DNA from: Leuctra nigra
Taxonomy: Eukaryota; Arthropoda; Insecta; Plecoptera; Leuctridae
Assembly (NCBI GenBank): GCA_934045905.1
Contig: OW203767.1
Location: 20,029,073-20,093,072 of the forward strand
Direction: 5' to 3'
DNA: 64,000 bases
A program made the translations under genes and the position numbers. The notes under the pieces were generated by a model, which saw only the letters and a list, made by a program, of their open reading frames with translations, made no database searches and had not been told where the DNA came from. Below, piece by piece: positions 1-12,700 of this stretch; positions within the stretch are counted from its first letter, which is position 1, and each line of letters begins with the position of its first letter.

Positions 1-716
1 TCTTTTGTATCAAAAACTCAAAAAATTCCCTGCGGGGCCAATGGGGGTTCTATAAAAACAAATAGTTATTATATTACATTTGTCTAAAGTTTCCATAGAA
101 AATTGCATATGACACATTGTAAATTTCTTTGAAAACAATGGCAAAATAGCTTCACATTCGATTCTTTTGTATCAAAATCATTGTCAAAAAAGGCCCTGCG
201 GGGCAAACTGAGGGGCGCGTCCCCAAGACCTCCTTGTATTGGCAAACTTCAAATTATCGGGATTCATTGATCCAGATAATTTTGACCCCCCCCCCCCCCC
301 ACTAAGTTCCTACGCGCCTGTATCTGTTAATGCTTCTTATAGCATTAGCAAATAAATATTGCATTTAAAAGTACTAATTCTTGTCACTGATTTTAATTAG
401 CATTTTTCCATGGAAGAATAACTGCTCTAATATCAGGTGCTATTTTTTATTTTTAAATTACCGCACATTGGTAATTTACCCGGTAATTTACAGCGTAATT
501 TACCAAATTATAAATTACCGGTAATTTCCCAACACTATCAGCACTAGGTATGATCACCAGCGTCAAGTATTTTTCAGCAAACAGCTAAAGCACAAATCCA
601 GAGGTAGAAAGCATTTCAATGAAGGCTATTACATATAGGTAGCCTGATGAAAAGTTAATAAGCAGCCTACACATAAAAAGCATTAACATTGAACACAAAA
701 AGAAGATTGTATTAAC
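1..716. other. Intronic sequence of the ATRX-type gene with repeat debris
   Basis: No coding segment is seen. Direct repeats of TTTTGTATCAAAA plus CCCTGCGGGGC lie at about 1-40 and 165-205. A poly-C tract lies at 287-300. About 455-535 holds palindromic GGTAATTTACC-type motifs ending in TTTCCCAACACTA, which looks like one end of a hAT-type element whose other end I cannot find. Confidence 0.4.
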
Positions 717-3700
717 CTTGATTTCTTGAGTTGAATGGCCGTCACGTCTTCGTCACTGGAACTAATACAAGAACAAGAAGTTTATAAACAAAGTACACAT
801 ACTGTGGCCTTAAGCTGTGGTTTGCGGTTTTTTGCTTAAGGCCGATCACACTAAGAACTTTTGGTTGATCAACTTGGTTCTGCACATGGCAGTCACTTTA
901 TTGGCAACAAATGACACAGCGCACGAGCAGAACCAAGTTGATCAACCAAAAGTTGCTAGTGCGGATTGGCTATTATAAACAATTACAAGTCCAGAAGAAA
1001 CTGCTCCCTGCAGACTTTTAGTAATTGGTTAATAGAAAAAAATGCAAATTGATGTACAGTGGAACCTCGTTAGTACGTTTTTGAAGGGACCAGGTTAAAA
1101 AAACGTACTAAAGTGAAAAACGTACTATAGAAATTTCATAAAAAAGGGGTCTAGTCGCGGGTCAATGTTTTTTTTGAAGATCAATATTTTTAGATTGGGT
1201 TTTAATGTCTTATCTCCCGTTTGAAATGGAAAAAACACTCAAGAGTGGGCCCCCTCTACTCAGTCCTGAAGTGTTGATGGATGATAATGTTTTAGGGTTG
1301 GGCGAACCGGTTCGTTTTCGAACCGAACCGGCTAGCTAGGTTCGAAAAACGAACCTCTAAGGTTCGTTTTCGAACCTCCCGCCTTTTTTTCCCGCCTTTT
1401 TTCATTCAAACAATGCGACCAACCTCTTGTCACTGGACTAATCTCTTGCCTTTAGTGGTACAGTAAAATGGTAAAACCTTGGTAAATAGAGCCCCTGTAA
1501 GCCGAAATCCATCATAAATCAAAGTAAACTCAAATCCCGCCACACTATAGGGTGTTCCATGTTAAAATAAATGTTGAACCGAATTTTTCATGCCGTAATT
1601 CGAAGTGCTATTTGGTCCCAAGTCGCAAAGTAGCATTGATTTCAGTTTAGAAGTCGAAGTAATTTCCTTGTTAAAGTAAAATTTTCGAAGAATAAAATGA
1701 AATAATATGATTGTTGCGATCTAAACTGTGCTGTACTTTTGGAACAGAGTGTAGTTTTGGGGTTGCATCTGCTTGCTAGCAGGTACCTGACCCTTGCGGA
1801 AGGGAGGATTCTTTTGTTTGTCTCTGTTGTAAGGTCTGTGAATTCGCAGTAATCAGATGACAAATAACTTGACTTGACGGCATATTTTATTGTATTTTGA
1901 TGATATTGTATGTTTATGGTTATTGAATAAATAATAGTGGTCATTGAGAAAACCTTTTGCGATCTAATCACTAATGAAGGGTAGATTATCACGCAAAAGT
2001 TAAAAAATAATGGTGTACAATTGAGCTTTCCAAACTTCATTGTAACGCAATGCAAAATAAAAAATAGTATGACGATTGACGAGATAATTTTTGAAGAATA
2101 TTGAACTTTTATTTTCGCGTAAAAATGCAATGTATTTATGGAGTATACAATCAAAGGATTACCATCCCTCAACTTGGGCAAGTATTTTCGAAATGAAATT
2201 CCATTGTGGCATTGAAGAGAGGAAGAAAAGTGTTGAAATATATTTAAATTTCGAGCAATATATTTCGCGTTTTTGTTCCAATTATATTATTATGTCAATG
2301 TCCCTGTATAGGTACAAATAAAAATAATATCTGCGTAACAAACACCCCATCAAACAGCTGTTTTCAAGTGTCTAACCACTTGACATGTGAGAGGGAGGGG
2401 GGAGATTGGTGACTGGTGCTTACGCGTGCTTATCTTTACTACACATCTGGAAAACATCATTTTCTGAAAAAAAAAGAGGTTCGGTTCGTTTAAGGTTCGA
2501 AATTTCGAACCTTTTGAAAAGGTTCGGTTCGACGTTCGGTTCGAAAAAAACTGAGGTTCGCCCAACCCTATAATGTTTCAATAAATTTTAAAAGACACAC
2601 TATTCATGTTTCCCCCTTCTCAAGATAACAGCTGAGGCCAACCCATGTCAAGTACTCAAAGGACCTGTCACTCAACTCAAGTGTAAAATAGATGGAAGTA
2701 TAGTCTGGTCCTGACAAATGATTGTTTTTTCCCCATATCCCCATGGTTTATTTTCACATACAAAGTGTTTTTGTCAAAAACAGACTTCCAAAAACTGAGG
2801 TGTGTTTTCTGACATTAATTATGTACGAAAATGGGTTGAAAATGGAATGAAAAACGTACTATTCTTAGTAATTTGCTTCAAGGGACCAGAATTTTTAATG
2901 TACTAACGCGAAAAACGCACTAGCGAGAAACGTACTAAAGAAACAATTTTTCATGTGTTCTTATGGGGGAATGCCAGGACCTTTTGAAAAAAACGTATTA
3001 GGGTGAAAAACGTAATAAGGAGAAACGTACTAAGGAGGTTCCACTGTATGTGAATACATCTTTATTCTAAAATCGAAACAACATCATTATAGATCTATGT
3101 TATCCTTAAGGCCGTGAAATGATATCAGACTAGAGGTCAGTAGGGTACCCGGGTACAAACCGGACGCCATTACCCGGGTACAAAATATTACCCGAATCCG
3201 ACCTCTATATCAGACCAAAATGATTTCGTTTTCGTTAGAGAATAAGACCTAGGTCCTTAATCTACAACTATTTAACAAATTCATTTGTATTTCAGTGGTA
3301 CAATTTCACAGCCATAAGGATAACTTGTATATAAAATGATTTCATTCTAGTTGTTATAGAATAGAGGGTCTGGTGGACTTGGGACTGATACGAGGTAAAC
3401 TAGGCACAGTAACTATGATTGGTGAATGAAGTACGAGAAGGAGACCAACTCACTTGCTGCCGGAGCCGTTCTTCTTGGCCTTAGCCTCCTCCTTTGCCTT
3501 CTCCATGCGCTTCTTCACGTTCTTCTCTCTGCGCTCCTCGTCACTGGAGTCAGAGAGGCTGAGGCGGCCGCGTAATAATCTGTTGTTCCGCCATCCCTTG
3601 CCCTTCTAGAGGTGACAAACCAATCTTTAAAATCAAACCCAGCGAACAATCGTACATGCAAGGTTGGGTTATATGTGTTAGCCTCTATGTAGGAATAGTA

Positions 3701-6700
3701 GGGCTGGGGCTTGACATCGAAGTGAATGTAAATATTAGGGATGTCGGCGGGTACTCGGGTGGTTTAGGGTAATCAATGGGCTGGGCCACTCGCGTTCAAG
3801 GACACAGCCACTGAATGAATGGGGGTGTGAGGAGGATGGGCAGAGGGGTGTATTCAAGTGGAAGGAGCATTTTCATTTTCAATCACAGGCTGCAGGCCAG
3901 AGTGAAAGTTGATTGCTGCGCTGATGCAAAAATTACATAAAATCGTTTTTTTTTTCCGACCCGCCGACTTCCCTAGAAAATACTGAGTTTTGATTTGACT
4001 TTCTTTTCAATTGGTTGTATTATTATAGATGTTCACATACAAATAGAGGTACATTAAATGGTGAGTGCTTTAAAAAAAGAAACTCAATCCAAATTGTTAC
4101 CAGAAACAAAAAATAAACTTTCAATTTTGCAATGTATATACCTACTTAATGTCTAGATAATTCAAAACTAATGCATTTTCAAATTAATTTATAACACTGG
4201 TTTAAGTTTTATGTAGAGTACTACTTGAAAGTTGACTTCCCAATTATATAATGACTTCACATTATTCAGTCCAAGATTTTGACATGTGTCGCGTCCCAAA
4301 AAAAGTTTACTGGGTTTGACTGTATGCCTGCCTAATAAATTCAGTAAGAAGGGAGTAAGGGACCTACATACCTTCTTTTTAGAAGTCCTCGAGCTATCGC
4401 TTTCGGAGTTATCCTTTTCCTTTTTTCCCTTCTTCTTTTCTTTCTCATCATCAGAGACTGAATCCTTCTTATTCTCCTCTTCCTCTTTATCATCTCCAGA
4501 CTCCGCCTTCTTTTTCTCCTCTTTTTCTTCATCACCATCTGACTCCTCCTTCTTTTTCTTCTTCTCTGACCTCTTCTTCTTGTCCTTCTTCGGGTCATCA
4601 TCCTCGTCAGAGTGAGCATCGTCCGGTGACGTATCTCCGAGATTCTTCTTCCAGAAGCCATCGATGCCGACTACGGGCGGGGTGAAGACAACTTCCGGCG
4701 GTGGCAGCGAGTCAATCGTGTCATTCGGAGGAGGGCTGTCGTATGCATCCGAGTCGCTTGCTGAAACCATCGACTTGGAGTGAGTTTACACTTAGAAAAT
4801 GGTGTTGTGTAACATCTTGGCGGAAGAACTATTGGTGAACATAGGTGAGAAATATTTCAAAATGAGCGTAAAAGTTCTTTCAAGTTTTTTCTTGAATTGG
4901 GTGAAGGTGTGTCCAATCTAGAGGTCAGTTAGGGTACCCGGGTACAAACCGGGTACCCGGGTACGCCATTACCCGGGTACAATGGCGGGTACTCGGGTAT
5001 CAAAAAAATAAACATTTTTTTTTTTTTTTTTTTTTTTTTAGTTATTAGTAGAGATGGGCCGATACCACATTTTCACCGATACCGATACTTGTACCGATAC
5101 CTACTTTATGATTTTCGATTCCGATACTATCGCCGATACTTTTGTTACCTTAATTTTTATAGATTATGTGCACCAAATCTAAATTCTGTTTGCTTACATG
5201 TTTATGTGTGAGATTTCAGGGTTAGGTACACCAAAGTAAGTTCTCATTTTCACTATGTACTCAACAAAACAAATGCATTAGGCAACAAAATTCAGTTTGA
5301 AATCATGTTTTATAGTAAAGTGTTTCCAGACACCACTTTTATTCCGTTTGGAACACATCACATTACAAATAAGTTATAACAAAACAAAATAATGCAAGAC
5401 GCCATGAAAGAAGTTGAAACTTAAAAGAACTGCAGGGAACCTTGATCAAAGCGGCGCTCTGATTGGTCGATGCTCATTGTACATAAGCCAATGGTGTTTT
5501 AGCTTCTATAATGGTGTGTCGAGCAACAGCCAATGGGGAAACAGTGTTTGAGAAACGCGGGAAAATTCAAAAGTATCGGTTCAAAAGTATCGCCAAATAT
5601 GGCCAAAAATAATGAAGTATCGCGATACTCCGATACCTATGGTATCGGTGGTATCGCGAGTATCGGTATCGGTATCGGCCCATCTCTAGTTATTAGGTTT
5701 GTTTGCATTATTTGCGAATGCTGCCACTTAATCACCAGGGGCTGGATTCACAAAAGGTATTATCTGCTAATACGTATTATCTTTTGATTTAATACCAAAA
5801 ACACCATGTTAAATGAAAGATAATACCAAAGATAGTACGTATTAGGAGATAATACTTTTTGTGGATCTGGCCCCAGCTGCATTGTTTATAGTTATATAAA
5901 CTGAATTTAATATTTATTCATATTTCCCAAATCTCAACAATCCCAACCAATAATTGGTTTGTAAATTCATTGTTAGTAATTTCATGAGAATGCTGGCGAG
6001 TTGAGGATGGATTATTGATGGAGGGGATGCATTGTGTTCAACCTTCCATTGTATGGACGTTGTGTATCTCTCCCCAAGGACACGGATAGGGCGGCGGGCT
6101 CAATGCAACAAATTTCAAAACATTTTCAAAAAAAATAATTTTTTTTTTATTTTTTTTTTTAGTTATTTATTACCCGGGTAATTACCCGGGTAATAAACCC
6201 GGGTAAAGCGGGTACCCGGGTACAAAACATTACCCGAATCCGACCTCTAGTCCAATCTCATAAAATGTTGGTTCCAAGAAAATGCAAAATTTAAACCTAG
6301 GTAGTTTCACCATACATCATTGTAAATTTTCATTCATAGTAATCTACCTATGAGGTTTTCTCCGATCATCATAAATCAAATAATACCACAGTATGTAGCA
6401 GAGTTCTACGTTCTACTGCAGGCAGGTCTCCGTATTAATATTTTCACCTTTAAATTGTTGCGCATTACTAAACGAACCCTCCCCTCAGCCACCCCACAGG
6501 ATATGAACAATACAAGTGCAAATGCATATTTCTTACATTTATTCAAGAAGTCCACAGGACGTAGTTCTGGAGATTTCTCCTTCTTCTTCGCCTTGGTCGG
6601 AGTCTTTGCCTTGCTGGTTCCTTCACCAGCCGAGGAAGGAGAATCAGAAGAATTGCGTCGCCGCCTTTTGCCTCGACACAAGTTTTTCAAGTTCGTCAGG

Positions 6701-9700
6701 CTGCAAATCACAAATGAGTATCAGTCATGATAAAACGTTAATATTGAATGGGTTTCAAAATTATTTAAGGTTGAAAAAGATTGATTTTATTTTTAGAATT
6801 TGGATGCACAACTCACCGGGTAATGGAAGCATCACTATCACTTTCGTCTTTCCCTCCTCGCTTCTTGCGAGACTTGGCAGCGTTTTGTAGAGCAATCTTG
6901 TGCTCCTTGAGAATTTCTTCATTGAGAACGGAAATCTGTACAGAGCAGCCGTCGGAGAGCTTGGAGTCTTTAAATGTCGTCAGATCGATATCAACACCGC
7001 TCTTTGACTTGTCTTTCTTCTTGCTCTCTCTATCCTTCTTTATATTGGAATCTACGCGACCTTTCCTCTCTTTAGAAACTTTCATTTTTGTCAAGGTCAC
7101 ATCATCATCACTAGAGCTCTCTCGATTTCTTTTCCTGGTAGGTCCTTCCGTGTCAGACGTTTTCATCTTCAAGGTCTCATTTTTCTTCTCTGTGCAATCA
7201 TCATCATCATCCTCACTAGACAAATCAGCAAAACATCGTAATTTAGCCTTGCGCTGATCTTCAGTTAACTTCATTTTATCATTTCCTGTATCATCTGTCT
7301 TCAAGATACGTTCTGCTGCATTGACTTCGTTCACCGTTGATACGTCACACATGCTTGCTGAAGCGTCTGCCTCAGGGGCGACAGATTCACTATCATTTAG
7401 CGTCAACTCGTCAGACGATTTACGCCTTTGAGTACGACTCTTTGGCCCAGCTCTAACTTTTGTTTTGGACTTTGATGTTGTTTCTAGCTCATCAAGAACG
7501 AGTTCATCGGACACATTTTGCACCGGCTCATCAACAGAGAAGGGATCAGGGGAGTTCACTCTCACCTTATCCTTTCCCAGTTTTTTCTCAGATGGTTTTG
7601 TGGTTTCAAAATCGTCATCGAATGATTTGTTAGCATTATCACTGTCGTCAACTGCTTTAGGAGCTTGAACATCGTCATCAGAGACCGCTTGCGTACGGAC
7701 ACGAGTAGAGGATGGGTTGTTTTCCTTATCTTCGTCACAAGATTTACTTTTCTTCCTTTTCCTTGGTGAACGAGTTTTGCTTTTTGGTCCAGGTCTGCTC
7801 TTTTGCATTGCACCATCAGATTCATCGTCTGATTCTGAACCAGGCGTTGTGCGGCTGCAACTTGCCTGTAACTTTAGTAGTGACGACGGCTTCTGGGTTT
7901 CCATCGGGAAATCAGAAGAGTCCGATGAGTAGTTTGAAGCATCGGGATTGGCAACATCTCTTTTCTTGTCGTGAGGTTTCAGCAGAAGGTCGTATTCCTG
8001 AGTGGTGCCGCCGTCTGTGGCATTTTCATTCGGGGTTCGGTCGTCATGGTCCGAATCAGATCCACTACCTTTATCTCTCTCCGATATCACAGACTTGTCA
8101 CCCTCATTTTCACCTAATTCAGCTGCTGAAACATTGCGAGTGGATGTTTCCGATATCACGGACTTGTCAACCTCATTTTCACCAAATTCCGGTTCTGTAA
8201 CATCACGAGTGGTGTTCTCTAGAAGCGACACATCACTCACTGAAAGTGAGTTTTTGCTATGGTCCAACACTTCAGACTCACTGTCAGAATCACGAGATTT
8301 ACTTCCTACTATGCTAGTCTGGCTAGTGCTTTTCTTGCCTACTATAATTTCTTCGAAACTTGTATCTTGATCACTCATTGATTTGTGGGTAACATCCTTT
8401 GAATTCCGTTGCTCTTTTCCTGAAGAATCTTCATGTTTTTCTATGTTCTTTTCCTCAGTACTAGGACAGGGACTATCATCACGCTGCTTCTTCCTTGCCT
8501 TCTTCCCCGCTTTACGTCGGTCGTCGCTGCTACTCCACGATGCACGGCTCTCCATCTCCAGCTTCTCTTCTTCCCACTCAGCCGTTTTCTTCTCAACGTC
8601 ACTAGTGGACAACGGTGAAGAATCAACTTTCTTCTTCTTCGGCAACTTACGCTGAGCTTTGGCTTTGGAGATTACCTTCTTAGTCCAGATCTTGGTGTGA
8701 GTGCTTACGTCTGTCTCAATAACTTCAAGAGATTTCTTAAGATTACCTGAAAACAACTCTAATTTCCCTGTCAAACGGATAAGTTTTGCTGGATCCTTTT
8801 CGTCGGATATCTTTTCACGCTTACTGTCCAAGTGCTGAATGATCTTTGTAGACTTTTTAATTAATTTCTTGAGGGCCTTAAACTCACTATCAAAGAAATT
8901 GAGTGAACTCTTTGCAGCTTCCATGTCAATTTTCTCCGGCAGGGCATCATCATCTGCACTGTCCCTTGAAGAGCTGTTGATATCTTCCGTCACATTCTCA
9001 GACACTGGTGGAGTCGGTTTGTTTACGACCGCTTTCTTGTCAGTATTATTCACAAGCTTTTCATTCACTAAAGGTTTCTTAGAAGTAAGCGGATCTTTGT
9101 CATCATCATTTGAAGTATCAGAAGCTTTTTTAGAGGTTGATAATGAATTTTTGTGTTTTAAAATCACTTCATCATCCGAGGAATCAGTTTGCTCCTTCTT
9201 CAGATCTTTAATTTTCTTCTTGTTGCTAGATTTCGACATTTCAACATCTTTTGTTGCACTCGATGTAACTCGGCTACGGTCCTGGTCCTTCTTAGCTTTC
9301 GGTTTGACAAAATCATCATCAGACGTTAAGTCCAGGACGATAAGATCGTCCTTCTGACGACTTGGCCCAGCTTCGGACCTCGACTTGTACTTCAACTTCC
9401 CGCCCCTCCTCGAGCTACCGTTCCTCACGACATTCTCTTCCTCACTTGAACTGCTGTCCTTCCTCCTTATCGATCTGTTATTCCTGCGGGACGACCTCAC
9501 GCTCCTCTTCTCGCTGTCGTCTTCGGAGCTCGAGTCGCAGCCCCTCCGCTGCAACCGTGCGGGTTTCTGCGGCGTCGTCTTCCGCTTCACCATGGAGGTC
9601 AGCTCGTTGGTCGTGAGCTTGCGTCGGGTTTGCTTCAACGAGTTGATGTGGGTCTGAGCCGCCCAGCAGATCGCCCGCAGGTCCCACAGAGGCCGGACGT

Positions 9701-12700
9701 TGCACAAGAAACAATCCCAGGAGTCGGCGTCCTGCACTTCCCGGAATTGGGTTCGAGAGAGGTTGCGTTTTAAGCAAGCCTAGAACAATGTTACATAGCC
9801 AAATTAGATTGACCGAGTTTTACCTAGTAGGTATACTTTATCCATACATACTACCCTGTAATTTTCTTGCACACAACAATAAAACAAATGTTGATTTTGC
9901 TATTATTTAATTAAGTTAAGGAGGAAAACTACAGCTTTAGGGACTTGTCAAGTTAAATTAATGATCCAACTTTATGGCATTGCTACCTACCTGAAATAAA
10001 ATAAAATAGGCTGTACACTTCGTTATCTTACCTTGCAAAATGCACTGGTACACGAGGAGCAGCAAAACATCTCGCCGCCTTGTCCGCACCAGCGACAGTA
10101 CTTGTCACTGCCATCTTCGTCCAGGGAGAAGTCTCCGTTAGAATAGTATGAGCTGCATTTCTAAAATGAACAAGATACGCATTTTAAACAATTGTTGTCG
10201 TGCTCTCAGATTCAAGGTTCCCGAACTGTCAATTAAATCACTCTGTGCTTTTTTAGTGCCATCTCTACTTTTGTATGTGAAACTAACTTGCCCAAACATT
10301 TATAATTTCTTAAATCAAGTCACAAAAGAATATTCTACATAATGTTCTATGTAGGTACACTCGGCCAAACAAAACTTGAACGTTGACCAAATTTGAATGA
10401 CTGGTAATGTCCCATAACCAATCAAAGCTTGTTATTATCATTGAAATGTGAGGTCACCTACTAGAGTGAGACAATGAGATCGCTTAGACTGACTTCTGAT
10501 GGTGCGATCTTACATTTATCAGCCTGAGATTTATTGAAGTTCAAGTTTTGTTGGCCAAATGTACAATTCAAATTTCTAAGTTTTTATAATTTATTGTATT
10601 TTTCTAAAATTAATTATTCCAATTTTCTATAACAGAAACTAATAATAGGTAGTCTTTTTAAGTGTAATGATATGTTGGCAGGCTACGTAAAATAACTTTC
10701 TGGTGCTCTGTCACCATCCTTGGCATTGTATGCGGTGGTGACATCTTACCTTGCACATGAGCACCTGCAAGAACGGGTTGAAGAATACCGGCTGTCCCAA
10801 CTCCACGAAACACTTCATGTCGGCGCCACATGACGTGCAGGAAACAGACTCTCTCTTCACCTTGGAAACATCTGAAAATGACAAGTGAATGTTACTAAAA
10901 AAAAATAAAAAGATACTGATCAATGATTCTATTCGTTTGTTTGGAACGACCGTGTGAATCGGCCTTATGATTGGTGGTGGTACCTACTTATCATAAGAAA
11001 CAAATAATAAGCAAATGGAAATGAGAATGGATGTAGGTATGGAAGATCAACGAGTCAATTGATTAATATATACCAATTGAGAGGTACAGTCTGTTTTTTC
11101 ACTGTATGAACTCTCACCAGATGGAGCCGCAGTCAGTTCAAACATAGTAGAGAGTTCAAACATAGGAAAAATTAACTGTATATTCAAGTGCTCAATCACT
11201 CACTTATTTGTACCAACTTATTGTCACCTAAAAATTAAAAAAAAAAATAGGTTACATTATATTTTTATCTTTGTGCCTTGTAAATAAACATAATTCTACA
11301 AAAATAAATACAATTTTAAGGATTACCTATTATATTATAAAATCAAATATTTAGTACAATTAGCTAGGTACCCAAATGTAGTACAAAAATTGAAGGTTTT
11401 GAACACTCAACAAATCATAAAACGGTTTGAGCGAAAAAGATTGGCTGGTGTTCAGGTTCCTTGAAAATCAATCATTGTTATAAGTAGGTAGGTTCTATCA
11501 ATGAAATCAGAGCTCACCTACTAAAGTTAGGTGACTAGTAAGCATAGACTTCATCAGATGATGCTATCAAATCTTTTTAAGCCAATCTAAATCGAATAGA
11601 ATTTAAGCCAAGCCAATCTTTCGAATCTACCGTTTTATTATATTTTGTTGGGTGTACATTTTTATAACACCGTCTCTCACGAAAAGAATAAGATGACTGT
11701 CATAAAACAGTTTGACAAAGACATTCCGCGCGACATTCCGCGCAGGTGGCTCAATGCCGAGCGCCCTAATGAGGGGCGTTCATCGTCAAAAGAAAAACAA
11801 TGTTCATCTTTCAGCGTCGAGCATCTGCATCAAAATGTAGCGCAGCTTGATTCTGCACGCACAGTGCACGTTTCAAACATTCATTGATCAAGTAAACCAA
11901 CCTGGGTATTTTTCACAGCGATAATCCAGTTCGTCTTGAGACGGCTCCTGAACGAGAGAGGTGGTGTCACGCAACTTCTTTCTCGCTGGCGACGGCTCAT
12001 CTTCCGAAATGCTCTCTAAAACATGCACAATTAATTCAGTCTTACCTACTACGTAGTATTAAAGGTGGGCTGTCATGGTCAACAAGTCTAAAATATTGTA
12101 TAATATATTGTAACCAGAAGATGAATGTCGAAAACGCGAACGCGATGTTTAGTTCAGGCGCTAGAGCCCTGCGAAGTTTGAAAAACCTGGTTGTTGTGAC
12201 GTAGGTCCCACCCAACCTTTGCCGGCTTTTACGGCTGAGTTGGGTGTAAATGACGTGTTTCCCACCCCCTATCCGCCTTCGCTGCGCTGTAACTTTGTTT
12301 AGGAATAACCTACAGAGCTCTAGTTTTAGCCGCTGTGATTGCATGCCTAATGACATCATGTTTTTTGAATAATAAAAAAATGGGTCTCAACCGTGATAGC
12401 CCACCTTTAAGTAAACGTTGGTTCAGTGGCACAAGTAAAATTAAAAAACATTACAGTCGGGGCGCCGAATGTCTGAACTCTCACCAGATGGAGCCACCGT
12501 CACTTGTTTTGTTAGGCCGAGAAAGACGTCATTGCAATGTAGTGCGCAATGAAGTCTTTCTCGGCCTAGCAGAAAAACTGCCTAACAGCGCATTCTGTTG
12601 AGAGCTCAAACACTCGGTGCCCCGACTGTACTAGGTACACTTTTATCTTTAGGTTACAATAGAGACAACAGTAGTGTAGCAGTAGAGCCAACTCGTACCT

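Larger units (their letters stand above)
4919..6249. mobile_element. hAT-type element with TACCCGGG subterminal motifs
   Basis: It begins TAGAGGTCAGTTAGGG and ends CCGAATCCGACCTCTA, with a perfect 8-bp duplication GTCCAATC (4911-4918 and 6250-6257). Both ends are packed with TACCCGGGTA repeats. It is the longer relative of the 77-bp copy at 3131. It is interrupted by another hAT-type element at 5049-5688 and by a palindromic MITE at 5738-5874. No transposase is seen. Confidence 0.85.

Noticed and set aside
1642..2321. Two small proteins at 1642-2181 (minus) and 2091-2321 (plus)
   Set aside because: They lie wholly inside the hAT-type element and show no transposase or other motif.
4286..4661. 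Open frames overlapping the 4372-4760 exon in other frames
   Set aside because: Low-complexity shadows (poly-Ser/Phe and poly-Arg) of an acidic Lys-rich exon.
6781..9657. Plus-strand Ser/Phe/Leu-rich open frames opposite the giant ATRX exon
   Set aside because: They are antisense shadows of Lys/Glu/Ser codons, with no motif or splice support.
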